A DNA stretch of 64,000 nucleotides from Anoplolepis gracilipes (Eukaryota > Arthropoda > Insecta > Hymenoptera > Formicidae): positions 2,141,001-2,205,000 of the forward strand of contig NC_132977.1 in assembly GCF_047496725.1 (NCBI RefSeq), read 5' to 3'. This document shows positions 1-11,240 of the stretch, in pieces; position 1 is the first letter of the stretch; every line of letters starts with the position of its first letter. Both the position numbers and the translations under genes were made by a program. The notes below the pieces were generated by a model. That model was not told where the DNA came from, did not search any database, and saw only the letters and a list, made by a program, of their open reading frames with translations.

Positions 1-200
1 CTACCTCTCTTGAGCGCGCCAACGGCAGCCATCGTCCTTCGCTAACCGCGGTGGCGTTTTAATCGGCCGACTCCGATGCATAAATCTACGTTAAATAATA
101 CGGTAGTTAGCAGCGCCATTAAGCAGTTCGAAATACTACTGCGAAAACCGAGAGCCGCTCTACTTCTCGCAAAGTCAGTATTTATCGATACCACTGTAAA

Positions 201-224
201 GAGAGAGAGAGAGAGAGAGAGAGA
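201..224. repeat. (GA)12 microsatellite
   Basis: Twelve uninterrupted GA units are followed by an A run. GAGAG arrays can bind GAGA factor in insects, but here the tract lies in AT-rich DNA without other promoter signs. Confidence 0.9.
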
Positions 225-840
225 AAAAGGCTAATGTCATTCGCGGTCGACGGAGTCGCGATGCGCAACCGAGAAATATTGTATCATCCGATGAGACCAA
301 ATACTCTTTGCGATTCTATCCCTGACCGCTATATTCATTATACTTTTTGTAAATCACTCAAAACACAAAATATTCGCAGGTTAATTCGTCGCGACGGTAT
401 AGAGGAATAGTATTGAGATAGATGAGCAGAATGTTTTAAAATTTTGTGTACAACGCGGATATATACTATATTAGCCTTATATTACTTATTCAGAGATATT
501 CATCATATATCCTGAATATAAATATCAATCAGGAAAAAAGTTACATAATATGACGCAAATAAAATTCTACATTGAGATTTTAATAATATCCCAAAGATAT
601 CAAAATAATAGTAAAATGTTTGAAAAACATTTTTACGGCAGAGATATAATTATTCTTTTCTCTTTCAAGTTATATATACTTTTGAAATAAAATAATATTT
701 TGAAACACGTGGATCATTATTGAAATTATTATACGTTACGACAAATTTCATTGTTACGATAGCTCCGCGATTAAATCAATTACTCGTAACTTTCAATCCT
801 CACCCTGAATCATAACTCTCGGAGTAATTATCGATCTCCT

Positions 841-880
841 GCCTTCTCCTGGCTTCTCCTGGCTTCTCCAGCCTTCTCCA
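841..880. repeat. 10-bp tandem repeat, four copies
   Basis: Four head-to-tail decamers of the form GSCTTCTCCW occupy exactly 40 bases. The copies differ only at position 2 (G or C) and position 10 (T or A). Confidence 0.9.
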
Positions 881-899
881 GAGCAAATATTTCATAGTA

Positions 900-1860
900 G
901 CACCGCCGACCGCCAATCATCACGTTCCGCCGTGCAGTCTTGGCGCTCGTTTACGCCAGGACGAATAAAGATTCAAAGCGGATACGGATCGTTAATCAAC
1001 TGACCCGGACTCGCGTGTTCTCGTTGGTAGATAGGGACAGGGGAACATCTTGTTTCCGGCAGCTTAATGCCACCGCGACGCGATTCATTCTTCATTCCTG
1101 GCTTTTCGTCGAGCGATCGTAGGGGGGCGATTCGAATCGTTGGCCACAGTAATTTCACCGCCATGTCATCCAGCTCCGTTAATAAATCATGAGACCGGCG
1201 CGACGTGTCCCGCTCGTAACGATAGACCCCTTTGATTATTTCTATAACGAAACACCGAGAAAGCGATTCTAGGATGTCCCGGGGGAGGGGGGTGGCGGAG
1301 GGGAGGGAAGGTGCATGTAATCGCATCTCGGGGTAACGCGGCGGATTGTAAAGCCGCGGCCGTGCGGCAATAATCATAACTCCCATAAGCGTCCCTCTGC
1401 CCCCCCCCCTTCCCCCTTGCCTTTTCGCGTCGCGATCCTCTCCTTTTTTCTCTCCTCGCTTTAACAAACGGCCGCGACAATCAACGCGATGTCTGCACCG
1501 TCGTCGTCGCGACCGCGCGACCCAATCTCGCTCGCACGCGCGAGCAACTTTTTACTACGTACTCCCTTCGCTGTCCCGTCCCGCTCGCGAGGTCACGAAC
1601 CCCCTGAGTGTCGTGCATATATTCCCTTCTTCTCTTTGCGAATTACGCGAAAACGGTAATCCTCCAACAGATAGTTTTCTCGGCGTCGCGCCACGCCGAA
1701 ATGACTCACTATTTCCGTACCCCGGCTGTGAAACAAGAAGTCAACGCCACCCCTCGTTTACTTCCCTTTACAGTCCTCTTTAGTTTAAGGGAAAGCAGAT
1801 TTTATCACGGTTGACTTTTCGCTCCGCGAGAGACGACCCCCGTCTGTAAAAATTACGTAA
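900..1860. other. GC-rich patch without convincing gene
   Basis: This CpG-rich patch has open frames on both strands (for example minus strand 973-1467), but they are Arg/Gly/Pro-rich, overlap each other and look like by-products of base composition. It contains G-run clusters on the plus strand (1281-1308) and a C-run cluster (1400-1416). Confidence 0.5.
1281..1308 (+). other. G-run cluster, possible G-quadruplex
   Basis: Runs of 5, 6, 4 and 3 G with short loops fit the G3+N1-7 quadruplex pattern. A C-rich block about 100 bases downstream gives the same potential on the minus strand. Confidence 0.5.
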
Positions 1861-2138
1861 AGTCTTTGAAAAACCTCTAGATGCATCGGGAATGTCGAAG
1901 ATTTTTCTTTCGATTACTATATATGAAACATTACGATATATTACTGAATAATTATATTAAAAATAAAATAGTATACATGCAAGTAAAACTCACGAAATTT
2001 CTAAAAAAATATTGTTAATTTATAAAATATAAAAAACAGATATATACATATATATTTATACATTTATATATATAAAATAAAATATATTTCTTCAAACAAG
2101 ATATAGAATAAATATGTAACGTATTCGTATTATTATGA

Positions 2139-2141
<3 letters not shown>

Positions 2142-2191
<50 letters not shown>
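2142..2191. repeat. (AT)n microsatellite
   Basis: About 25 alternating AT units sit just upstream of the MITE at 2231. Confidence 0.9.
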
Positions 2192-2197
<6 letters not shown>

Positions 2198-2230
2198 TAA
2201 ATATTTTGATCTAAATCTTTATTTATCTAA

Positions 2231-2341
2231 GGCCCGATTGCACCAACATTATTTTGGATTTAAGTGAGACTTAAACATGTGTCTATCTTTATCTTTCTTT
2301 CTAAATGAATAAAGACAAAATAATGTTGATGCAATTGGGCC
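2231..2341. mobile_element. MITE with 26-bp terminal inverted repeats, PIF/Harbinger-like
   Basis: The first 26 bases (2231-2256, starting GGCCCGATTGCACC) match the reverse complement of the last 26 (2316-2341) at 24 of 26 positions. TAA lies directly outside each end (2228-2230 and 2342-2344), which fits a 3-bp target duplication. A TIR beginning GGCC with a TWA duplication is typical of PIF/Harbinger (Tourist-type) MITEs. At 111 bp it has no coding capacity and would need a transposase in trans. Structure is seen directly; the superfamily is inferred. Confidence 0.8.
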
Positions 2342-2579
2342 TAAATGAATCGAAGAAATTACTCATAAAAAAAGTGGAGAGTTGCCAAAAAAGATAATTT
2401 AACGGTTTATGTACATATATTATGGATGTGCGCATTTACTGATAAGACAAATTAGACATAACAAAATCAGGCGATATGTGGAAATAATTAACACTGTTCG
2501 CGGCGCGTGCGTATTTCGTAAGTCGAAGAAAACATCATCTTTATCATACGTGACTTTTATCGCTCACCGCCTTCGCGTA

Positions 2580-2587
2580 TGACGTCA
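2580..2587. promoter_or_regulatory. CRE-like palindrome TGACGTCA
   Basis: A perfect 8-bp cAMP-response-element consensus lies in a slightly GC-richer stretch. It may be chance; no transcript start is evident nearby. Confidence 0.25.
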
Positions 2588-3290
2588 GGCTGCTGTCTGT
2601 AAAAATCCATGAGAGATCGCGTGAGATCTTAAAATAGTAGAAAATAACGGAAGTTTACTTTCTCACGACGGAATATCAGCTGTTTTTTATCGCGCATATG
2701 CGTACGTGTATGCATCTATACGTCTAATAGAAGTAGACTCAAAGATGTGCTGTATGACCTTTACTTATCGTGTAATAGATAATAAACACAGAAATATATT
2801 GATAGAAAAGATGATGTGGCAGAAAAAAGTCTCGGCATTTGCCCAGCGTATTGCTCAAGCGCTAGACTTTACTTACATTACGACATCGACGCTGTTGTAA
2901 ACCTGTCACATCTCCGGAATTACATACAAAAGGTGCTCGTATATATAGTATCGTGTAATGTTCGGATCAAATTAATTATTACGCAAATAGTAAATTTTAT
3001 CGAAATCAATTTCATCTATACAAAATAAAATTTTTGAAAATAGTAATTATAATTTGAAAATATGCTATTTACACATATTATTTAATTAATTCTAAAAAAT
3101 AATTCTAAAAATTCTTATACTCAAAAATCATCATTTCTCAAATGTAATATAAATATACTGCCGTGTAGAATTATGTCAAAAAAGAAATTTGAAATCTTAT
3201 TCATTGAATTAATTTCAGATATTTACAATTCTAATTTCTTCCTTGTAACGAGTCTCGATCAAACGAAATCGATATTAGTAAAGCGCAAAA

Positions 3291-3960
3291 AGTAATTGAA
3301 GTAAATGGGTCTATTATCTTGTAATTTCGAGAAACAGAAACGTAAAACGATTATTTCGCTGTCGACTTTCGATCTAGGCGGAAAGTGCTTAAATTGCACT
3401 TTAATTCTATTCTATCGGAGCAGGGGGCCACGTGTACGTGGTGAAATTCCGAAAAAAGGCGGATCAAAGCGCGGCAGGGAAACTGCAGGGCTGTCTGCTG
3501 CAGATGCGAGACGTGGGATCCATCGTCGAAAGGAAGACGAAACGACTCGAATAAAAGCTAAAATCCTCGGAACCATCCTGCGGAATCGTCCTGTGCGCCG
3601 AGTATCACGTCCGCCACCCCATATGGCGTCCCTTCTCCCCGTATGGTAACCCATCCCCCAGTCGTCCCTCTTCTCCCTTCTCCCCCCTCCCTTCGCCACC
3701 CTGCCCTTAGTGCATTTCACCCGCGCCAGACGTCAGACATCCTCGCCGCAGTCGCAGCCACAACAGTTATAACCGTTGACGTTTTTGTCCCTTGTTTCAT
3801 CGTTGCTTCGTCCTCGCATCCTCGCATACAACACACAGTCTCGCGCGAAACTCTCTTTCTCTCTTTTTTTTTTTTTTTTTTTTATTTTTCACTCTCGCTT
3901 CGTTTCATCGCGGTTCATCTTATTATCTGATTACTTGCAGTCTTCTTGATCTTCAATTAA
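3291..3960. other. GC-rich patch with T20 tract and a weak plus-strand frame
   Basis: The 114-codon frame 3305-3649 starts with ATG, but its second half is Arg-rich and overlaps an equally open minus-strand frame (3412-3720), so neither is supported. A T20 tract lies at 3864-3883. I recognise no domain. Confidence 0.4.
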
Positions 3961-4800
3961 TGCTTTAATCTGCCGTTGCTCGTGCCATTGAGAAAGCGCT
4001 CCATTAAATTAGGTATAAATGTTTAATTCTCGGAATAATGTTATGAATTCCACGTATCTCTCTTAAAATGAAATTGACAGCGAAACGTTAAGAGATTCTA
4101 TTTAGAGTGACTTGATAGTCACGAAGATACTAAAATATACTGTAAGAGAAGTTATTTCCGAAAAATATTTACTTACAATTAGTTGAAATATAACATATAA
4201 TTATATAAGAAATTTTATTTTGCACATTATATTTTGTAAATTATAAATTAAGAATTAATTCAATTATCTACAAAAAATTAGTCCTTAGTTAATATAAAAA
4301 AAAAACCAAAATTATTCTCACAATTTAAAAAATTTTTTAATTAAATCATCTACACTTAATTTTTTTTTCTTCAGTCGAGGCTACTGATGCTCCTCTGATA
4401 TTGAAAAATAATAGCAAATTAAATTAATAAATTAAATTAACACCAATATTATATACTGTTTCCCTTTCATAGATGCAATCGCATTATCCATATATATATA
4501 TTCATTGTCGAGACTGCAAGGTCGCCGTCAAGGTGTCTCATTCTCGAAAATGGATCGATGCGACCGTCTCGAAGAAAAGCGCTCGTTTATAATTCACGTA
4601 TTGTAGAGTGTAAAATCGTAAGGACTATATATAAAAATTAACGCTTTGAATTAATAATGGAAAGTATCTATTTTTAACATTACATTGAAAAGATAAAAAA
4701 TCACATCTATGATATTTACAGTAATAATTTAAAGGATATGTCCGTACATTTTAAATGAGATTTTAATAAAACCGATGGATAGAATAACTGAATAATTTGC
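3961..4800. other. AT-rich non-coding DNA
   Basis: AT-rich sequence with many short A and T runs and no supportable feature. Confidence 0.6.
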
Positions 4801-5610
4801 GCGTATTTTTCTCGAACATGCCGAATTTCGATCGCGCGTCCGCTCGAAAGTCACCGAGGGTGACTTTTCACCCCTTTCCCCCCAAACGCGAATTATCGTC
4901 GAGACGTAACAAGGGGAATCCCGATACCGGCAGGCTCCACGGGGAGAAGACGCGACGAGACGAGCACGCTATACGCGATGTAAGGCGTCTAGACGCCTCG
5001 GAGAGCATGCCACTTGGAGATGCCGTCTCGCCCGAGCAAGGATCGCGTTATATCCCGACGGAGGCAGCGCGAGAATGTTCGATTTCGTATGCGAGATGGT
5101 GGAGAGGAGGGTGAAAGAGTGAGGGCCGGAACAATGGCGTAAACGGCATGTGCACGGCATGTACATACGTGCGTGCGGTCGGTGTAACGCGGTGCGTAGA
5201 TTGCCGCGGCGCGGCACGTCGCGTCGCATCGCGTCGCGTCGCGTCGCCGCGAACGGACGGATGGAAGAACGGCGACGCTGCGGGAAATTACGTCGCACGC
5301 ACGGAACGACCGCGAAACCGTAACTCTCCTGTCGCCTCGCCGACTATCTGTCTTCCTTTGCCGCCTATCCTCCCTCCGGCTATCCCTCCGAGGCATCAGG
5401 GTCTCGCGATGTCCTCCTTCCTGTCCACTTGCGGACGTCGGTCAGCCACCTGTCTCCCCGCCGTATCCTGCTTCGGACCGTTCGCCGTCGCCTCGTGTTC
5501 ACGCTTCCGGGAGACCGACGATTACGTTTCCACGAGAACACCGACGAGAGACGGATACAACGGCGAAAGACTCCGCTCGTTTTCGTGATTCTCGCTCGTG
5601 CATACATGTA
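4801..5610. other. GC-rich patch with GCGTC pentamer array
   Basis: CpG-dense region with overlapping Arg/Ser/Ala-rich frames on both strands. Mutual overlap and composition argue against all of them. It contains a GCGTC pentamer array at 5216-5245. Confidence 0.5.
5216..5245. repeat. Pentamer tandem repeat (GCGTC)6, imperfect
   Basis: Six 5-bp units occur in a row, four of them exactly GCGTC. The same pentamer in reverse complement (GACGC) forms another six-unit array at 48670-48699. Confidence 0.8.
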
Positions 5611-6631
5611 TATGTTCCAAGAATGTTTGGAATACAGTGTATTTTTTTATTATGATTTTTTTGGACAATTGTATAAGTGTAAAAAATATTAACAAAATAA
5701 TTGCAAATCATTTGTTATATCTTTTCATCATATATAATATCTTTAACATCATATTTAATATAATGTAAATAATATTTATACTAAATTATATATAAAATTT
5801 AAGAATATGATTTTATCTTTTATTTTAGTTTACAATCAGTCTTGCATATTTCATTCTTAATTATTTGAAAGATATAAATTATAAATTATCAATTTTTTCA
5901 AAAAGAAATCAACATTAAATCAATAAGAAAATCTAAGTTAATAAAATATCCATCGGGATAATTGCATTATAAATCAGAAATTGAGACATTGATTACAAAC
6001 GGTTGTTCTTAATTTCGAATACTTAATATTACCACAATTATCACGAATAATTACTGCATTACGCGAGTAATTATAAAAATTACAGTAACCCTGTGTTACG
6101 GAGGAGTAATTACGGTCATTGTCATAATTACCGATGGAATTGCAATTTTAATTCTCAGTTTTAATACATGTCCGTGACATCCACATGCGAGTAGGTGGAG
6201 TAAAGAATCAGTGGGATAAAAATGCACGACGAATTCACACATACGAATATTGGGAATATACGTAGCGAGAATTCCGTCGCCTCGATAACCTTGTGTTCTT
6301 TAAATTGTGCGTGTGAACGACGCAGAACAAAGTCGAGTTATACATCAAAGAGAATGAGTAACACTTTTGCTACGTCAGGAAATCTTTTTTTTTATCTCGT
6401 ACACGTGCGACCTTAATAGCATTTCCTTTTTTAATTTTATAACGAACGAAGTGATGATAGCAATCGAACTCTCATGGTATAATTTTTACATGTTATTAAA
6501 CATTAATTCTCAACACATAAATTCTTACACGCATTAATTTGGCCACGCGAATTAATTTTTAACCGATTATAACACGACGTTGCAAGTTGTATCTATTTGT
6601 TTAATTGCAAATCTATTCCTAAGATATTTCC
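5611..6631. other. AT-rich non-coding DNA
   Basis: No supportable feature. A 64-codon frame near 6222 has no recognisable features. Confidence 0.6.
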
Positions 6632-6660
6632 TTTAATGAATCTGAAATATATACGTTTGA
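6632..6660. repeat. 29-bp direct repeat copy, also in the fold-back spacer
   Basis: This 29-mer, starting TTTAATGAATCTGAAA, recurs at 6931-6959 with three substitutions. One copy borders the left arm and the other is the loop of the inverted repeat. Confidence 0.85.
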
Positions 6661-6661
6661 A

Positions 6662-7223
6662 GAGATATAATAAATACCATGAATTCAGCAAACGAAATAT
6701 TTTTAATTTTCTTTTGTAATAAAAATTATTTTTTTCAATTAAACAAACACTAAATATTTAAAATTCATATGTAGTTAATTTTTAAGATCTTATTTATAGC
6801 TTTATATTTATGCATTAGAAAAAAGAATGTGTATGTGTATGTGAAATTTTGATAAAATGAAAAAATTATTATTTATTTCACAATAAACATTGTTATACCT
6901 AACAATTATTTTAACGAAGACTTTGTAATCTTTAATGAATCTGAAACATGTACATTTGATACAAAGTCTTCGTTAAAAATAACTGTTAGGTATAACAATA
7001 TTTATTGTAAAATGATTAATTTTTGAATTTTATCAAAATTTCACACACACATACACATTCTTTTTTTTTAATATATAAATATAAAGTTATAAATAAGACC
7101 TTAAAAATCAACTCCATATGAATTTTAAATATTTAACGTTTTTTTAATTAAAAAAAATATTTTTATTCCAAAAGAAAATTAAAAATATTTCGTTTGCTGA
7201 ATTCATGATATTTATTATATTTC
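6662..7223. repeat. Large fold-back inverted repeat, arms about 265 bp
   Basis: Left arm 6662-6930 and right arm 6958-7223 are inverted copies at roughly 85-90% identity by eye, separated by a 27-base spacer. Landmarks pair end to end: the ATGAATTCAGCAAACG side of the left arm pairs with CGTTTGCTGAATTCAT at the right end, and CGAAGACTTTGTA next to the spacer pairs with TACAAAGTCTTCG. The spacer is itself a second copy (26 of 29 bases, 6931-6959) of the sequence just outside the left arm (6632-6660). A transcript would form a very long hairpin. It could be a fold-back transposon remnant or a local inverted duplication. Confidence 0.85.
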
Positions 7224-7900
7224 TATATAACTCATTGTTAGAAAATTAATATATCAATATATAATATCAACATTAAGACAATTGGAATGCATTTTAAATG
7301 CAAGAACATTGCAGATAGGAAAACATGAATGGCCGCGCGATATTCTTACGAGAAAACTATGGAGGAATGACAAATGTCTTCTCATCTAGAGGACCTCTGT
7401 CTCAACCTGGACCGATCCAACTCCAAGTGCGAACTCTCTATCGTCACTTGATAAAAAACAGTTCGCCGTATCTCTGGTTTATTCCAATGCATTGGCGTAG
7501 CATGCTGTAGATTTCGAATGCATCAAAACAAATCTAATATTATTATTAATATAAAGAGGCAAGCGCTAGTCTAAGAAAATGCTTATTATATTACACTTCA
7601 GTATTATTATTATTAAAAAATTATTGGAACAGATCTGTTAAATTATATGAATATCTTTTTTTTTATTACAAACTCATTATATGTACTATCATATAATTTA
7701 TTATATTTAAATAATATATTAAATGTATTAATTTCGATAATTTTGAGTAAATATTAAAAAATGCAATTTTAAAAAATATTAATTAATAGAACTATTTTTG
7801 ATCACGCACGATTTTAACACGATATCCGTTCCAATTCGTATTGAAACTATTGTTCGAACACTAAATATCAAGTATCTACAGTACATGGCACCTGGACAAG
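7224..7900. other. AT-rich non-coding DNA
   Basis: A 61-codon frame (7325-7510) starts with ATG but has no recognisable feature. Nothing else can be supported. Confidence 0.55.
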
Positions 7901-8416
7901 CCATCGATGCACACCGGTCGTGCATTGCCGGTTGCGCCTTGCATATCTAATCGAGACACGTGCGTCCCTCGACAAAGGTCGGTGCAGGTGCGAGACGACG
8001 ACGATTCCGGGAGGTCGCGTCGGCGTCGTTGCACACGCTTACGCCAATTTCCATCGAAATGCAGTCGAATGTGTCCCGGTGTGCGTCGACGCCACTGTAG
8101 AAATTATTCCCTGCGACCCCCTGGACCGTCTGAGCGGTGTCTAGCCAGCACCCCCTACCTCGAACCGGCTGAGCTCTCGCCCCCGCTGCGCCCTATCACT
8201 CTGTCCCTCTCTCTTTCTCTTTCCCTCTCATTCGGTCACCCTGTTCCCTCCCTTGCCCCTTTCCTGTCTTCCGTTTTCTCTGTCGGGCACGTTCGCATCC
8301 ACGTTTTGTTCGCTCTTCCTCGTGGGGCCCGCCTGAAACCCAGCCAACCAACCCGATCAACCACCCGCCCACCCACTTTGCCTAACCCGTCGCCGTTCCC
8401 CCTCTGGTATCCACAA

Positions 8417-8489
<73 letters not shown>

Positions 8490-8780
8490 TTCTCTTTCTC
8501 TTTCTCTCTACGCCGACCTTTTCTTCTCAGTCGGATGCAGGGGTGCGGGGGTGCAGTCTAGCCGGCGACTATAGTTCCCATGTTATATTATATATCAGGC
8601 GGCCAGATGCACCGCGTCGAACGGCTCGCGCGAACTATATCCGTAAACCAAACCCATCGATGGGATGGAAACGCCACCGCCGCCGCCGCCGTCATTGAAT
8701 CGCGGAGGAGCATGTTTTTCTCCGCATTTGCCCTAAGTGTGCCCGTGCTTCTCCAGAGCACTGTATAGAGCAATCGACAA
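7901..8780. other. GC-rich patch with long CT tract
   Basis: A 263-codon plus-strand frame spans this patch only because a CT tract is stop-free; the flanking parts are Arg/Pro/Ser-rich. I see no splice-bounded exon. It may be a regulatory or promoter-type patch. Confidence 0.45.
8417..8509. repeat. (CT)n microsatellite, about 93 bp
   Basis: Nearly pure CT dinucleotides with a few TTT and TGT interruptions. Confidence 0.9.
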
Positions 8781-8923
8781 ATTATATCTAGTACTTATTG
8801 GGAATGAAACTTAACAGACAGATACTTATGTAAAATGAGTCACATATATAAATTTACATATATTTTACGTATATTTGTGAGGCAAATGATAAATTTGTTA
8901 GAATCAAATATTTGTATATTTGA

Positions 8924-8928
<5 letters not shown>

Positions 8929-8956
<28 letters not shown>
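8929..8956. repeat. (AT)n microsatellite
   Basis: About 14 alternating TA units. Confidence 0.85.
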
Positions 8957-8963
<7 letters not shown>

Positions 8964-9205
8964 TGGCTAACAAACTTCTATTTGTTTAACATTTTGATTT
9001 TGATAGCAAAATTTCAAAATATTTTTTATTCCATATCATGAAATTATTTAATTATTCACGTACACAATTCGAATATGTATTTAATAATTTTTCTTTACTT
9101 TAAGTTATAAAAAGATTACAATTTTTAAAATATTTTAATTTAATATATACAAACAGAACAGAGAAAATATGAATTGGCTAAAAAGTAACCGTGTTTTTTT
9201 ATTGT

Positions 9206-9257
9206 GTTTAAAATTTTATTCGCGTTTAAAATTTTATCCGTTTAAAATTTTATTCGC
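9206..9257. repeat. Tandem repeat of an 18-bp unit, three copies
   Basis: Copies at 9206-9223, 9224-9239 and 9240-9257 share GTTTAAAATTTTATTCGC. The middle copy is two bases shorter and reads ATCC at its end. Confidence 0.9.
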
Positions 9258-9909
9258 ACAATTTTGTTCATCTTTATGATTAATAAATTTATTAAAAATA
9301 TTAATTAAATTCGGTCGCCAAAAAAAAAAGATTTTCCTCTATTACATGAATTTATTCGTTTAAGAAACGTCTATTGGATATAATATGTTGATTTGTTTCG
9401 GTTGGCAAGGCTTTTAGAGGGATCGTTTGCAAGTCCCATGAAACACATGGAAACAGTGACCAAGCCGCCCGATTCGATAGGATCGAAGTGATTTAATGGT
9501 CTCGCGTATTAAAGGAGCTCTAATCTCGTTAGAGAGACGAATCAGGTGAGCGGAAAAGGGGATGATCTCGTTCGAACGGTATCTCGATGTTTACGATTCA
9601 GATGAATTAGATTCTAGTATTTTGCAATTGCTTATAGCCATTTTATAATTGTTGTTTTGGACAATTAAAATATTCCATTAAAGAAACTTACAAAAAACAA
9701 ACTTTTTTTAAATTTCATTTTAATAAACTCTCAAGTTAAATATATAATCTCTTAAAATAAAGTCACACATTGAATTTTATTTTAACTGGAAGAAAATCAA
9801 ATTTTTTATTTATTTATTCAAAATATATATGTAATTCAATACTCTAATTTTTTATATCAAATAACTCATAACACATTTATTAAAAAAATGGAATACATTA
9901 ATAAATTTA

Positions 9910-9912
<3 letters not shown>

Positions 9913-9968
<56 letters not shown>
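9913..9968. repeat. (AT)n microsatellite
   Basis: About 28 uninterrupted AT units. Confidence 0.9.
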
Positions 9969-9970
<2 letters not shown>

Positions 9971-10123
9971 CAAGAATAATGAGACTTTTTTATAACTTTA
10001 ATGAATGAATGCAATTAAATAATATTAGTTCAATAATACTGCAAGTTAACCTTGTGCTGTGAGAGCTTTTCTTGCTTCGCAAAAATTTCGATGGCATCAT
10101 CGCTAATGTTCGCCAAGTCGCTA

Positions 10124-10330
10124 TCAAGTGAATGGTTGAACGCACGCGACAGGCTCTCTTGCGCTTTTCAAACTCGTTTTCTTCTTCTCGTCGCGTGACT
10201 CAAGACGATTACCATGCCTGTGCCCTAGCAGGGAGCGCAGTTCGTTTAGTTGGTCCCGCGTTTGATTGGGGTAGGTCTCAACCGTAACCGGGGCGTTATC
10301 GCGATGCAACGGGCAAGGAAAGATTTTCGT
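10124..10330 (-). CDS. Weak candidate coding exon, unknown protein
   Basis: On the minus strand a 68-codon frame ends in TGA at 10124 and begins just after an acceptor-like site (CTTGACGCAG at 10331-10340). The predicted peptide is hydrophilic and mixed in composition, unlike the Arg/Ser-rich by-products elsewhere, and includes the stretch DQLNELRSLLGHRHG. There is no ATG, so it would have to be a terminal exon of a gene lying further right. I recognise no domain and found no upstream partner exon. A chance frame is at least as likely. Confidence 0.18.
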   Translation of the reverse strand, partial: TKIFPCPLHRDNAPVTVETYPNQTRDQLNELRSLLGHRHGNRLESRDEKKKTSLKSAREPVACVQPFT

Positions 10331-11240
10331 CTGCGTCAAGGTCAGTGATGCTCGACCAGCGTTAGTTACATAATATCTGGTGTAGCATTAATAAACTCGA
10401 CGAGAATTAATATGATTTACATAATTTAAAGTCGCTTTAAAGATTGCTTTAAATCGTGCTCTTCCAATGCACGATAAAAGGACATTCTTTGAGAGATTCG
10501 CATTTGTATTTTCCCTTCTATTTAACATCACGAAGCGAAGAGATGGCTAATAACAGCACGGGTTGCAAATAACGATGGCATATTTATAACGCAGGAAAAA
10601 TAAACGTCTTTAACCAAAGTTTCATTTACACTTAGCGTTTGGTTTCCATGTTGCTCGTGCTTTGAGTATGACTAATACCACGAACGCGTCGAATGTCAAC
10701 ACGAGACGAGAAACGGACGGAGGCAGACGGGGGCGCTATTTAGCGCTAAATATGCGCCGAGAATACGCAGCCTTTGTCTCCTCGTGTGTACATACGTACG
10801 CACGATGTGTCAGAGTGGCTATTAACTTTGATATCGAGGTGAGCCGTTATGTGCGTAGCCAATGGTAACGTCGCCGAGCAGGCTGGCCCCGGGCAGGGCA
10901 GGGGCCAGATGGTTGTCGTAGGTTAGTGATCGATAAAAAACCCATTTCTTCCGTGCTTGTGCGCGCGCGCAATAGCCGTGCATTACTATTTCCATTACCA
11001 AGTTCTGTGCACGTTTTACCGCGCGAGGGTTCGAGTGGCGTCATCATCCTCGTTCGTTTTGTTGCATTCGTTCGCGTGGAAGATCAATGGGCGAGCGTAA
11101 TGACGACGACGGCGACGACGACGGCGGCGGCGTCGACGACAACAACGACGACGATGACGCCAACGAAGCTTGTTGAAAAGCATGGAAATGGGACGCACAT
11201 ATATGAGCGATAATGCAACCAAGGAAGTGCATGCCAACTA
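10331..11240. other. Mixed patch with GAC/GGC trinucleotide run
   Basis: Moderately GC-rich. A GAC/GGC trinucleotide tract at 11101-11160 produces poly-Arg, poly-Ser and poly-Thr in different frames, none with other support. Confidence 0.45.
11101..11160. repeat. Imperfect (GAC)n trinucleotide tract
   Basis: GAC, GGC and AAC triplets in a 60-bp run. Confidence 0.8.

Larger units (their letters stand above)
1..899. other. AT-rich non-coding DNA, no gene seen
   Basis: Mostly AT-rich sequence with stops in all frames. It holds a GA microsatellite near 201 and a 10-bp tandem repeat near 841. No open frame, splice-bounded exon or RNA gene could be supported. Confidence 0.6.
1861..3290. other. 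AT-rich non-coding DNA with MITE and AT microsatellite
   Basis: AT-rich DNA containing an AT microsatellite, a short palindromic-ended transposon-like element and a CRE-like site. Small open frames near 2706-3028 are AT-biased and short, with no recognisable features. Confidence 0.6.
8781..10040. other. AT-rich non-coding DNA with tandem repeats
   Basis: Contains AT microsatellites at 8929-8956 and 9913-9968 and an 18-bp tandem repeat at 9206-9257. The less AT-rich stretch around 9400-9600 shows no long frame. Confidence 0.55.

Noticed and set aside
7907..8698. 263-codon plus-strand frame
   Set aside because: It is open because it crosses a 93-bp CT tract read as Ser/Leu; the flanks are Arg/Pro-rich and match no family.
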